Assembly: GCA_052148435.1 (NCBI GenBank)
Contig: JBKQIF010000126.1
Location: 5,010-69,009, forward strand
Length of the DNA stretch: 64,000 nucleotides
DNA from: JBEKYD01 sp052148435
Lineage (GTDB): Bacteria > Acidobacteriota > Terriglobia > Bryobacterales > Bryobacteraceae
Direction: 5' to 3'
In this document: positions 15,566 through 23,843 of the stretch, in pieces
Layout: every line of letters starts with the position of its first letter
Position numbering within the stretch: position 1 is the first letter of the stretch
Notes under the pieces: generated by a model
What the model was told of the DNA's origin: nothing
What the model saw: the letters and a program-made list of their open reading frames with translations, nothing else
Databases searched by the model: none
Translations under genes and position numbers: made by a program

Positions 15566-17137
15566 TCACGGCCGCTGCGGCACGTACTCGAAGATCGTCC
15601 ACTCGGGAGATGCGGATGCGCTCCGGTCAAACACCGGACGCCAGACGGCCGGGTATTTCCGTAACATCTCGCACATAACCCGCTCATGGGGGCGCAACTC
15701 GGTGAGCGGGCGGTCCTCCCAGAGGAGCAAGCTCACCGGGTTCTGCTCCAGGTAAGCCATCATTTCTTCGGGGGAGTGAACGCGCGACCAGTAATCGTTG
15801 CCGAACCAGCCCTGGGAAGCGAAAACTTTATTGGGCCGGACTAATTGATAGGCGGGGTTGCGCGACCCAAGCCAGGCGAACTCGGCGATGAAGGGGCCCT
15901 CCAGGTTGGATGGCACCATAATCCGCCGGCCCCGCCAGCGCGGATTGCCGACGACGGCTTTTACCAGTTCCTCGACCGGATACCGGGCCGGCCGGGAAAA
16001 ACGGCCCCATTCGACGAGCGAGAACGCCAAAGTTCCGGTAACAAGACACGCCACGGCAGCGCGCCTGGCACCGTTCGAAGCCCTAGATAGGAGCGCCGTC
16101 CAGCCGAAAATCGACAGGACCAACACCGCCGCGCCAATTGGCAGCAGTCGGCGCGGGTCGGCCTCGACCGGAGAAATCACCAGGAACGCCAGCGTCATCA
16201 CCGCCAGCAGACCTGTTCCCAGTTCTTCGTCTCCGCACCGCGAGCGGAGCACGAGAAGCGCGACCAGCCCGATCGCCACGGGCACCAACAGCGGCTCCGG
16301 AAACATATAGAACAACTCGCTCAGGAAAAACAGCGATCCCGCGGGATTCAGCAAACGATGGCCGGGCGGCAGGCCGTAAGTAGCCATTGGCGCGGTCCAC
16401 CACACCCAGGGGCCGAGAACCGCGGCGATGATCACCGGCTGCAGCCAGAACGCCGGTTTGCGCCACAAGTCCAATCGCCGCGAGAAGAGCGCAAGGGCGA
16501 ATGGCAAAGCGCACAGATAAAGGGCGCTATATTTGGAGAGCATGGCGGCCGCACAAGCCAGCGCACACCCGATTCCACCGGCCAGCGACGGTTGCCGCAG
16601 CAACCGCAACGACAGAAACAGCACCACCAGCGTGAGAAAGGTCGTGACGTGCTCGACCATCACCGTGGTAGTGGTCTGCTGGACATCCGGGAGGCTGAGG
16701 TAAAGCAGCCCGGCGCAGAAACCCGCCACCGCGCCGGCGCGCCGCCGCACGAGAGCAAACACGAGCCAGGCGGAGCCGGCCGCGCAGACTGCCGGCACGA
16801 TCAACGCCTGCCAGCGCCCTACCCCCGCCAGCAGAAACCAGACCCCCGCCACGGCATAGAACAGCGGCGGCCAATAACCCACCGCGAAATAGGGATAGTG
16901 TTCGTAATACTGCCGCGCGAATGCCATGGGCTGCAGCAGACGGCCCGATCGCAGCCAGTCGTGGAACATGACGCTGCCGACGAAATGCGACGGCTCATCC
17001 GCGAAGGCCAGAAAAGGTGTGCGCCACGCGCCGGTCGAGGTGTCCAGGAGGAGACAGAACGCCAGGTAGACCAACCCTACAGCGGTTGGGACCAGGAACC
17101 GCGTCGAGCCGAACGATTCGCTGTGCCGGCCGCTCAC
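15566..17137 (-). CDS. GT39/ArnT-like membrane glycosyltransferase
   Basis: The 523-residue protein has about ten to twelve hydrophobic segments and a soluble C-terminal domain of about 130 residues. The first extracytoplasmic loop carries the acidic motif FADEPSHFVGSVMFHD, as in PMT/ArnT-type enzymes that move sugars from polyprenyl phosphate to an acceptor outside the membrane. The acceptor and sugar are unknown. GTG 17137 was chosen because it forms a GTGA overlap with the stop of the upstream oxidoreductase remnant; a longer frame to 17215 lies inside that gene. It is divergent from the epimerase/GT2 operon, so both may serve one surface glycan. Confidence 0.8.
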   Translation of the reverse strand: MSGRHSESFGSTRFLVPTAVGLVYLAFCLLLDTSTGAWRTPFLAFADEPSHFVGSVMFHDWLRSGRLLQPMAFARQYYEHYPYFAVGYWPPLFYAVAGVWFLLAGVGRWQALIVPAVCAAGSAWLVFALVRRRAGAVAGFCAGLLYLSLPDVQQTTTTVMVEHVTTFLTLVVLFLSLRLLRQPSLAGGIGCALACAAAMLSKYSALYLCALPFALALFSRRLDLWRKPAFWLQPVIIAAVLGPWVWWTAPMATYGLPPGHRLLNPAGSLFFLSELFYMFPEPLLVPVAIGLVALLVLRSRCGDEELGTGLLAVMTLAFLVISPVEADPRRLLPIGAAVLVLSIFGWTALLSRASNGARRAAVACLVTGTLAFSLVEWGRFSRPARYPVEELVKAVVGNPRWRGRRIMVPSNLEGPFIAEFAWLGSRNPAYQLVRPNKVFASQGWFGNDYWSRVHSPEEMMAYLEQNPVSLLLWEDRPLTELRPHERVMCEMLRKYPAVWRPVFDRSASASPEWTIFEYVPQRP

Positions 17138-17480
17138 GACGCGCCTTTGGAGGCCGCGCCCTGTTCCGGGGCGGTCTTCTCTTCGTGGCACTCGGTCTCC
17201 ATATTCACTTCCCAAAGATTGGTCTTATCGGTGATGCCGGCGACGATATTATCCACGGCCGTCATGGCGGTCAGCATGGAATGGTCCTGGTTGTTGTAAC
17301 GGTGCATGCCGGATGCCCGCCGATATCGATCCGGTTCCCCTTGTAATTCACGGTGCGGGAAATACCGCCCATGTGGTGGCTCTTCTCGAGCACGATGGGC
17401 CGGATGCCCGCTCTGGTCAACAACTCGCAGGCGGCGGTTAGCCCCGCCGGGCCCGCTCCAATGATAATGGCCTGCTTCAT
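17134..17480 (-). pseudogene. Internally deleted FAD-dependent oxidoreductase
   Basis: The first 55 codons read MKQAIIIGAGPAGLTAACE...GGISRTVNYKGNRIDIGGH, the dinucleotide-binding start of protoporphyrinogen-oxidase/UDP-galactopyranose-mutase-like flavoproteins. After GGH the frame breaks. A second frame then gives the family's C-terminus, MHRYNNQDHSMLTAMTAVDN...WEVNMETECHEE, to TGA at 17134. Full-length relatives are about 450-500 residues, so roughly 1.1-1.2 kb is missing while start and stop remain. The 347-nt length is not divisible by three. The junction near 17310 carries repeated GCAT/GGCAT. The downstream GT39 gene starts on its last codon. Confidence 0.85.
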
Positions 17481-17854
17481 GCCGTGACGATCCCCCGTAG
17501 CGCGCAGCACTGCGCGCCGCGGCGAAGCAAGAGAGCCATTCTCAAAATCGCCATGGATTAAGAAATTATACCTTCATGCGCCGCCGAACTCTTCGCAGGC
17601 GGGCGGCATTCATTGGGCCACCAGATAGCGAATCGAGGACGGTGGCGAGCAGAACGGAGCAACTGGGCAGTGCCCAAACCAACGCCCGCGGATACAGGAG
17701 CAGGGGAGGATCGGGCAACGGCGCGTGGGTGTATACTGAGACAAGTCTGAAACCTCAAATTTAAGTGCCGGCTAAGACGGAACCTTGAGGCTGCTCTCAA
17801 AGCACGCTGACAATTCAATTTACATCGTAGAACGATGACGGCGAATTTGCCCTG
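17481..17854. other. Divergent intergenic region with no gene
   Basis: This 374-nt region separates the oxidoreductase remnant (minus) from the epimerase operon (plus). Short frames in it have no protein character. It should hold both promoters. TATACT at 17732-17737 could be a -10 element, but no matching -35 is visible. Confidence 0.5.
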
Positions 17855-18928
17855 ATGAGAAGAGGACAGACAGTTCTCGTGACTGGCTCTTGCGGTCTAA
17901 TCGGTTCGGAGGTGACACGCTGGCTGGCTCGAGTGGGATTCTGCATCACGGGAATCGACAGCAACCATCGGGCCGTCTTCTTCGGACCCGAGGGCGACAC
18001 AAGCTGGGTGCTCGGGCAATTGCAATCCGAGATTGCGGACTACCGCCACCTGGCGATCGATATCCGCGATCGCGAAGCGGTCCTGACTCTCATGGAGGAA
18101 CTGAAGCCCGACCTGATCATTCACACCGCGGCCCAGCCGTCGCACGATCGCGCCGCAGCGATCCCGTTTCTCGATTTCGAGGTAAATGCGATGGGAACGC
18201 TTCACCTGCTTGAGGCAGCGCGCCGTTCCTGTCCCGAGTCGCCTTTCATTCACATGTCGACGAACAAGGTGTATGGGGACCGGCCCAACTCACTGGCGCT
18301 CACCGAACTGGAAACACGCTGGGACTACGGCGATCCCGCCTTCGAGCACGGCATCGCGGAGGATTTTTCGATCGACCAGAGCAAGCACTCCATTTTCGGC
18401 GCATCCAAAATTGCGGGCGACATCATGGTGCAGGAGTACGGCCGCTATTTTGGCATGCCCACCTGCTGCCTGCGCGGCGGTTGCCTCACCGGCCCGAATC
18501 ACTCCGGGGTAGAGTTGCACGGATTTCTCAGCTATCTGGTGAAATGCAACGTCGAGGGACGCGAGTACAAGGTGTACGGATACAAAGGCAAGCAGGTTCG
18601 CGACAACATCCATTCCGAGGATGTGGCCAGCTTCATGTATGAGTTCTGGAAGTCCCCGCGCGTTGCCGAGGTCTACAATCTGGGCGGCGGGAAGTCCAAC
18701 TCCTGCTCCGTTCTCGAAGCGTTCGGCATGGCCGAGAACGTCACTGGTAAGAAGATGAACTGGCGCTACGTCGATGAAAACCGAATTGGCGACCACATCT
18801 GCTACTACAGCGACTTACGGAAGATGAAAGCGCACTACCCCAATTGGAGAATCCGTAAGACACTACCGATGATCTTCGAAGAGATCGCCGCTAGCTGGAA
18901 ACAGCGCTTGCCCGCTGATGTTTTATGA
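17855..18928 (+). CDS. NAD-dependent sugar epimerase, CDP-paratose 2-epimerase-like
   Basis: The 357-residue extended SDR begins VLVTGSCGLIGSEVTRWLAR (GxxGxxG NAD site). It has the MSTNKVYGD segment near residue 132 and a C-terminal substrate domain (GKQVRDNIHSEDVA, YNLGGGKSNSCSV). It resembles CDP-paratose/tyvelose epimerases and related nucleotide-sugar epimerases. In the canonical YxxxK position it reads SIFGASK, with Phe for the catalytic Tyr. I believe this is a trait of a subfamily, but it weakens a simple epimerase call. It is the first gene of a three-gene operon; its stop overlaps the next start as ATGA. Confidence 0.82.
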   Translation: MRRGQTVLVTGSCGLIGSEVTRWLARVGFCITGIDSNHRAVFFGPEGDTSWVLGQLQSEIADYRHLAIDIRDREAVLTLMEELKPDLIIHTAAQPSHDRAAAIPFLDFEVNAMGTLHLLEAARRSCPESPFIHMSTNKVYGDRPNSLALTELETRWDYGDPAFEHGIAEDFSIDQSKHSIFGASKIAGDIMVQEYGRYFGMPTCCLRGGCLTGPNHSGVELHGFLSYLVKCNVEGREYKVYGYKGKQVRDNIHSEDVASFMYEFWKSPRVAEVYNLGGGKSNSCSVLEAFGMAENVTGKKMNWRYVDENRIGDHICYYSDLRKMKAHYPNWRIRKTLPMIFEEIAASWKQRLPADVL

Positions 18929-19992
18929 GGATTCTCATTACGGGGGTGTGCGGCTTCGTGGGAAGCACGCTCGCCGAATGCTTGCTCGAGCGGGTAGAAG
19001 GCCTGCGCGTGGCGGGCATGGACAACCTGATGCGTCCGGGGGCGGAAACGAACCGAATGCGGATCGAAAGGCTAGGCGTCGAATTCGTTCACGGGGACCT
19101 GAGATCCGCGAGCGACATTGCCGGGCTGCCCGCCTGCGAATGGGTGATCGACGCCGCTGCCAATCCCAGCGTGCTGGCCGGCCTTTCCGGCGCCGGAAGC
19201 AGCCGCCGGCTTTTCGAACATAACCTGGCCGGATTCGGCAACGTACTGGAATACTGCAGGGAGCACAAGGCCGGGCTGTTACTGCTTAGCAGCAGCCGCG
19301 TCTACTCTATTGCCGCGCTCGCCGCCATGCCCCTGCGCGTGCGAGACCAAGCCTTCGCCGTCGACCCGGCCGCAGTGCTGCCCCGCGGGCTAACCGTGAA
19401 CGGCATCGGAGTGGACTTCTCGACCGCCGCGCCGGTTTCTCTCTACGGAGCCACCAAGCTAGCCTCGGAAATCATGGCCCTCGAATATGGCGGGGCGTTC
19501 GATTTCCCGGTATGGATCACACGTTGCGGCGTGCTCGCCGGCGCAGGACAGTTCGGCACGCCGGCTCAGGGCATTTTCGCCTTTTGGGTGAACGCGCATC
19601 TGCGGCGCCGGCCGATTCGCTACATCGGATTCAACGGCGCCGGCTACCAGGCTCGGGACGTTTTTCACCCTCGCGATCTGGCAGCCCTGATGGTCGCTCA
19701 AATGCGCGCAGCCCGCTCCGATGGACAACGAATCTATACCGCCGGCGGCGGTCCCGCCAACACGATGTCGCTCGCGCAGCTCACCGCCTGGTGCGATGAA
19801 CGCTTCGGGCGCCATGCTCCGGCCGCCGATCCGGAACCGCGCATGTATGACGTGCCGTGGATGGTGATGGACAACACGGGGGTTACCGCGGATTTCGGCT
19901 GGCAAATCGAGATGTCTCTCCCCACCATTCTCGAAGGCATCGCGCAACACGCCCGCCACCATCCGGACTGGCTGGAAGTGAGCCGCGTATGA
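18925..19992 (+). CDS. NAD-dependent epimerase/dehydratase
   Basis: The 355-residue extended SDR begins MRILITGVCGFVGSTLAECL with the GxxGxxG motif. It has LLLLSSSRVYS near residue 118 and a canonical catalytic SLYGATK (YxxxK) near residue 172. Its C-terminal domain has YQARDVFHPRDLAALM, a typical nucleotide-sugar binding segment. It pairs in tandem with the preceding epimerase (4-nt overlap) and may act on the same or the next intermediate in deoxysugar synthesis. The exact substrate is unknown. The GT2 gene starts within its stop codon. Confidence 0.85.
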   Translation: MRILITGVCGFVGSTLAECLLERVEGLRVAGMDNLMRPGAETNRMRIERLGVEFVHGDLRSASDIAGLPACEWVIDAAANPSVLAGLSGAGSSRRLFEHNLAGFGNVLEYCREHKAGLLLLSSSRVYSIAALAAMPLRVRDQAFAVDPAAVLPRGLTVNGIGVDFSTAAPVSLYGATKLASEIMALEYGGAFDFPVWITRCGVLAGAGQFGTPAQGIFAFWVNAHLRRRPIRYIGFNGAGYQARDVFHPRDLAALMVAQMRAARSDGQRIYTAGGGPANTMSLAQLTAWCDERFGRHAPAADPEPRMYDVPWMVMDNTGVTADFGWQIEMSLPTILEGIAQHARHHPDWLEVSRV

Positions 19993-20756
19993 GATCGCCG
20001 CCGCCCTTCCCCCGCGAGCCGCTCCGCTCGATCTCCGTGGTGATTCCGGCCCGCAACGAAGAAGGCTGTATCGCCGCCACCGTTGAGCACCTCCATCTCG
20101 AACTGCGCCTGCAGCAAATTCCCCACGAAATCGTGGTCGTGGACGATGGCAGCACGGACTCCACCTGGGGCATGCTCCAGGAGATCCATACCCGCATCCC
20201 GGAATGCAAGCCGGTCCAAAACCTCGACGACCACGGCTTCGGGCGCGCCATTACGTACGGATTCAATCACATAACCGGGGACGCCGTGGTGGTGATGATG
20301 GCCGATGAATCCGACGACTGCCGCGATGTCGTCCGCTACTGGCAGATCCTGGGCCAAGGCTGGGATGCCGTTTTCGGCTCGCGCTTTCTGCGCGGCGGAG
20401 GGGTGATCGACTATCCGCCCTACAAACTTCTGCTCAACCGCATTTCAAACCTGTTCCTGCGCCTGCTGTTCGGTGTTCAACTGAACGACTTCACCAACGC
20501 CTTCAAGGCTTACCGGCGAACCGTGATCGAGGGCTGCCGTCCGTTCCTCTCGCCGCACTTCAACCTCACGGTGGAACTACCACTGAAGACGATCGTGCGG
20601 GGATACTCCTGGACGGTGATTCCAATCACCTGGCGTAACCGGCGCGTCGGCGAATCGAAACTCAAAATCAAGGAGATGGGCAGCCGGTACCTTTTCATCG
20701 CCCTCTATTGCTGGCTGGAAAAGTACTTCAGCCGCGGCGATTACCGCGCGAAGTGA
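19989..20756 (+). CDS. Family 2 glycosyltransferase, dolichyl-phosphate-sugar synthase-like
   Basis: The 255-residue enzyme has the GT-A start ISVVIPARNEEGCIAATVEH, the nucleotide-binding VVVDDGSTDSTW near residue 52, and NDFTNAFKAYRR and NRRVGESKLKIKEMGSRY farther on, as in DPM1/GtrB-like polyprenyl-phosphate glycosyltransferases. It lacks the C-terminal membrane helices of GtrB. The usual DxD is replaced by MMADESDDC. It probably charges polyprenyl phosphate with the sugar made by the two upstream epimerases, for use by the divergent GT39 enzyme; this is inference. ATG 19989 overlaps the previous stop as ATGA. Confidence 0.87.
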   Translation: MRSPPPFPREPLRSISVVIPARNEEGCIAATVEHLHLELRLQQIPHEIVVVDDGSTDSTWGMLQEIHTRIPECKPVQNLDDHGFGRAITYGFNHITGDAVVVMMADESDDCRDVVRYWQILGQGWDAVFGSRFLRGGGVIDYPPYKLLLNRISNLFLRLLFGVQLNDFTNAFKAYRRTVIEGCRPFLSPHFNLTVELPLKTIVRGYSWTVIPITWRNRRVGESKLKIKEMGSRYLFIALYCWLEKYFSRGDYRAK

Positions 20757-21108
20757 TGCTGCTAGCGTTGCCGGGAAAGGACGCCCAAAGAACCATGCGA
20801 CCTTGCCCGGACGGACCTGAGTTGCCACGAATCCATGGCGCACGCTTTGCCGGGAAGACCGACCACCGGAACCAGGTCTGGAGGGTGCTGGTGTCGTACT
20901 TCGGCCAGTCGGTCCCCAGCGACGTCGGCGCCGCTTGAGCCGATATTTGCAAAGCAGTTCTTGGTTATCGGACAAAAAGCGCGGCGAACTTCTGGTTCGG
21001 GCCAAAAGAGGGGCGAACGGTGACAAGCACTGCCTGATCGGCGTTGGGCCAGGGTACGGAAGCGTCCATTTCCCGCCCCCTGGCTCAGCGCGCTTCGGCC
21101 GTGTCAAT
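20757..21108. other. Intergenic region with no gene
   Basis: This gap of about 350 nt between the sugar operon and the rplM promoter shows no coding frame with protein character, and no clear terminator or repeat. Confidence 0.5.
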
Positions 21109-21137
21109 TTGACAATGCCCTCGTCTCCCGCTAACCT
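21109..21137 (+). promoter_or_regulatory. Promoter of rplM-rpsI
   Basis: TTGACA at 21109-21114 is a perfect -35. TAACCT at 21132-21137 follows after exactly 17 bp. Transcription would start near 21144, leaving a leader of only about 30 nt before the rplM start. Confidence 0.65.
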
Positions 21138-21175
21138 AAAAGTTTGCAACTGGCTTTAGGTGGAGACGTGTGTCA

Positions 21176-21607
21176 ATGAGTACCGAGTTCCCTTCCAAGA
21201 ACGCTATCGTCCGCAAGTGGCATGTGATCGACGCCCAAGGCGTGATATTGGGCAAGCTGGCCACCAAGGCGGCTATGCTGCTGATGGGCAAGACCAAGCC
21301 AAGCTACACGCCGTTCCTGGACACCGGCGATCATGTGATCGTCATCAACGCGGAAAAAGTCCGGCTGACGGGCCGGAAAGAAGAAAACAAGGTCTATCGC
21401 CATTTCACCGGCTATCCGGGCGGATTGGTGGAAAAGAGCTTTAAGCGGGTGCGCGCCGAAAGGCCCATCCGGATTGTGGAAGACGCCATTCAGGGCATGC
21501 TTCCCAAGACCAAGCTCGGTAAACAGATGTACCGGAAGCTTCAGGTGTACGCCGGCGACCGGCACCCTCACGCAGCGCAGCAGCCGGTCGCGCTGGCGAT
21601 GAAATAA
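21176..21607 (+). CDS. rplM: 50S ribosomal protein L13
   Basis: The 143-residue product has L13 signatures: WHVIDAQGVILGKLATKAAM near residue 13, KPSYTPFLDTGDHVIVINAE, then VYRHFTGYPGG and GMLPKTKLGKQMYRKLQVY. L13 is an early 23S rRNA binder. A GTG at 21170 is in frame, but the GGTGGAG site at 21159-21165 is better spaced for ATG 21176 (10 nt). rpsI follows after 16 nt in the universal order. Confidence 0.97.
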   Translation: MSTEFPSKNAIVRKWHVIDAQGVILGKLATKAAMLLMGKTKPSYTPFLDTGDHVIVINAEKVRLTGRKEENKVYRHFTGYPGGLVEKSFKRVRAERPIRIVEDAIQGMLPKTKLGKQMYRKLQVYAGDRHPHAAQQPVALAMK

Positions 21608-21623
21608 CGGAAGGTAAGGCTTA

Positions 21624-22022
21624 GTGGCAGCGACATTGGTGCAGTATTTGGGTACGGGCCGCCGCAAAAGGTCGGTGGCGAGAGTGTTTCTGCGTCCCGG
21701 GAAGGGCGACATTACGGTCAATCATCGCGCGTTCGACGAGTATTTCGTCACCGAGAGCACGCGCGCGGTGGTGCGGCAGCCGCTGGCGGCGACCGAAACG
21801 ATCGATAAATTCGACATCCTGATCCTCGCCGATGGCGGTGGGGTTGCCGGCCAGGCGGGTGCTGCCCGTCTGGGGGTTTCCCGGGCGTTAGTGGAGTTCA
21901 ACGCGGAGCTGCGGGCGAAACTCAAGAAGCTGGGTTATCTGACTCGCGATCCGCGCGCTCACGAGCGCAAGAAGTACGGCCAAAAGGGCGCTCGCAAGCG
22001 TTTCCAGTTCTCCAAGCGTTAG
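21624..22022 (+). CDS. rpsI: 30S ribosomal protein S9, GTG start
   Basis: The 132-residue product has VQYLGTGRRKRSVARVFLRP at the N-terminus, the conserved GGGVAGQAGAARLGVSRAL centre and the basic tail GARKRFQFSKR that reaches the P-site tRNA. The start is GTG, preceded by GGAAGG about 10 nt upstream. It is second in the rplM-rpsI operon. Confidence 0.97.
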   Translation: MAATLVQYLGTGRRKRSVARVFLRPGKGDITVNHRAFDEYFVTESTRAVVRQPLAATETIDKFDILILADGGGVAGQAGAARLGVSRALVEFNAELRAKLKKLGYLTRDPRAHERKKYGQKGARKRFQFSKR

Positions 22023-22035
22023 TTTCCCGCTTTCG

Positions 22036-22090
22036 GTTTTGCCACTGTCCGCGCAAATCTCGCTTTGGACCGCGGGGGCGGGGGCAAAAC
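22036..22090 (+). promoter_or_regulatory. Hairpin in the rpsI-rpsB gap / rpsB leader
   Basis: GTTTTGCC at 22036-22043 pairs with GGCAAAAC at 22083-22090, enclosing 39 nt that include a G-rich run. It begins 14 nt after rpsI and ends 55 nt before rpsB. It could end the rplM transcript or be an S2 autoregulatory leader; such leaders exist for rpsB in other phyla. Confidence 0.4.
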
Positions 22091-22145
22091 GCCGTCGAGA
22101 GCCTATGGAGGGGTATTTCCCTCAACAAATCTACTAGGAGGTAGT

Positions 22146-23063
22146 TTGCCCGCAATATCGATGAAGGAATTGCTCGAAGCAGGCGTTCACTTCGGGCACC
22201 AGACCAAGCGCTGGAATCCGAAGATGAAGGAGTACATCTTCGGCGAACGTAACGGCATTTATATTATCGACCTGCAGAAGACCCTGAAGATGTTCAAGGA
22301 CGCCGCCCGCTATGTGGGCGAGATGGCGGCCCAAGGCAAGAACGTCCTGTTTGTGGGCACCAAACGGCAAGCTCAGGAAGCCATCGCCGAAGAGGCGCTG
22401 CGCTGCCAGATGTACTACGTGAACCAACGCTGGCTGGGCGGTCTGCTAACCAATATGGCCACCGTGCAGAAGTCGATCAAGCGACTGAAGGAACTGGAGG
22501 CCATGTCGTCGGTGGAAGGCGGTTACGCCGGCCGGCCCAAAAAGGAAGTCATCCGCCTGGAACGCGAGCGCAAACACCTCGATCAGAACCTGGCCGGCAT
22601 CAAAGACATGCCCGGGTTGCCGGATCTGGTGTTCATCATCGATTCCAACAAAGAAGCCATCGCCGTCAAGGAAGCTCGCCGTCTGGGTATTCCCGTGGTG
22701 GCCATCGTCGATACCAATTGCGATCCGGATGAAGTGGATTGGGTCATTCCGGGTAACGATGACGCCCTGCGCGCCATCCGCCTGTTCGCCAGCAAGATCG
22801 CCGACGCGGTGATTGAAGGGCGGTTGCTGGCCACGGCGCAGGATTTCACGGCCGACAAGATCGTGCAGGACGAAACCGTGGCCGAGGAGGGCATGCTGGC
22901 TGCCACCGAATACCTGGATCCCAAGTACGCGGAAAAAATCATGGCCGAGAGCCTGAGCCTGGAAGACGATACCACGTCCCAGTCGCAGCGCAAGGGCCCC
23001 GCGTCGGAAACCGCCGTGGAAGCGGCCCCCGAGCCGGCCGTGGCGACCGAGACCGGACACTAA
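22146..23063 (+). CDS. rpsB: 30S ribosomal protein S2, probable TTG start
   Basis: The 305-residue S2 has MKELLEAGVHFGHQTKRWNP near the start, then ERNGIYIIDLQKT, FVGTKRQAQ, YVNQRWLGGLLTN and LPDLVFIIDSNKE. The TTG at 22146 gives MPAISMKELLEAG, a form I recall in related phyla. It sits 4 nt after AGGAGG (22136-22141), a tight spacing. The in-frame ATG at 22161 is 19 nt from it. An Ala/Glu/Pro-rich C-terminal tail of about 50 residues is longer than in E. coli. tsf follows after 147 nt, an unusually long gap filled by a palindromic repeat. Confidence 0.94.
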   Translation: MPAISMKELLEAGVHFGHQTKRWNPKMKEYIFGERNGIYIIDLQKTLKMFKDAARYVGEMAAQGKNVLFVGTKRQAQEAIAEEALRCQMYYVNQRWLGGLLTNMATVQKSIKRLKELEAMSSVEGGYAGRPKKEVIRLERERKHLDQNLAGIKDMPGLPDLVFIIDSNKEAIAVKEARRLGIPVVAIVDTNCDPDEVDWVIPGNDDALRAIRLFASKIADAVIEGRLLATAQDFTADKIVQDETVAEEGMLAATEYLDPKYAEKIMAESLSLEDDTTSQSQRKGPASETAVEAAPEPAVATETGH

Positions 23064-23085
23064 CAGGTTCACCCGAGGCCGGCCC

Positions 23086-23177
23086 AGGTGGGAGAGACGA
23101 TCGTTTTTTGTCGTCTGTCAATCAGTTGGCCTGTTGAGCACCCGACAGACCACAAGAAACGATGGTCTGTCCCACCT
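23086..23177. repeat. Palindromic repeat, full element (family A)
   Basis: Two inverted arms of 34 bp flank 24 bp. The left arm begins AGGTGGGAGAGACGATCG and ends GTCGTCTGTC (23086-23119). The right arm begins GACAGACCACAAG and ends GGTCTGTCCCACCT (23144-23177). Each arm is itself a small hairpin, as in REP/BIME elements. It sits between rpsB and tsf. Relatives are at 1672 and 26136. Confidence 0.8.
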
Positions 23178-23210
23178 ATGGATCACCTAAGAAGGACTGA
23201 AAGCATCGTT

Positions 23211-23843
23211 ATGGCGGAAATCACCGCAACACTAGTCAAGCAATTGCGCGAACGCACTGGCGCCGGCATGATGGAATGCAAGAAAGCGCTCACGGCCACC
23301 AGCGGCGATATGGGCGAAGCGGAGACCTGGCTGCGCAAGCAGGGCATCGCTTCGGCCGTCAAGAAATCCAGCCGCGCGACTCGCCAGGGCCTGATCGGAA
23401 CCTACATCCATGCCGGCGGCCAACTGGGGGTCATGGTGGAGATCGACTGCGAATCGGATTTCGTGGCACGCACGTCCGACTTCCAGGAACTGGTGCACGA
23501 CATTGCCATGCACGTGGCGGCCACCGACCCGCGTTTCATCCGCAGGGAAGACGTGACTGCCGACGTGATGGAGAAGGAACGCGACATTCAGCGCGCCCGC
23601 GCCCTGAATGAAGGCAAGCCCCCCGCCGTGGCGGAGAGGATGATCGAGGGCCGCATGAACAAGTTTTACGAGGAGGTCTGCCTGTTGGAGCAGCCCTTCG
23701 TAAAAGAACCGACGCTTTCGGTCGGCCAGTTGGTCAAGACCAAGATCGCCAAACTGGGCGAAAACATCACAGTGGCCCGCTTCGTCCGTTTCAAGGTTGG
23801 CGAAACCGCGGTCGAAACGAGCGAGCAGCAAGCGGCCAGCTAA
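23211..23843 (+). CDS. tsf: Elongation factor Ts
   Basis: The 210-residue EF-Ts regenerates EF-Tu-GTP. It starts MAEITATLVKQLRERTGAGM, with MECKKAL and the second signature GGQLGVMVEIDCESDFVARTS near residue 66. It is shorter than the 283-residue E. coli form, having one core subdomain, as in many bacteria. ATG 23211 was chosen; the extension to 23088 lies inside the repeat. pyrH begins immediately after its stop. The order rpsB-tsf-pyrH-frr is conserved across bacteria. Confidence 0.96.
   Translation: MAEITATLVKQLRERTGAGMMECKKALTATSGDMGEAETWLRKQGIASAVKKSSRATRQGLIGTYIHAGGQLGVMVEIDCESDFVARTSDFQELVHDIAMHVAATDPRFIRREDVTADVMEKERDIQRARALNEGKPPAVAERMIEGRMNKFYEEVCLLEQPFVKEPTLSVGQLVKTKIAKLGENITVARFVRFKVGETAVETSEQQAAS

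Noticed and set aside
17732..17737. TATACT as the -10 of the epimerase operon
   Set aside because: There is no acceptable -35 at 16-18 bp upstream.
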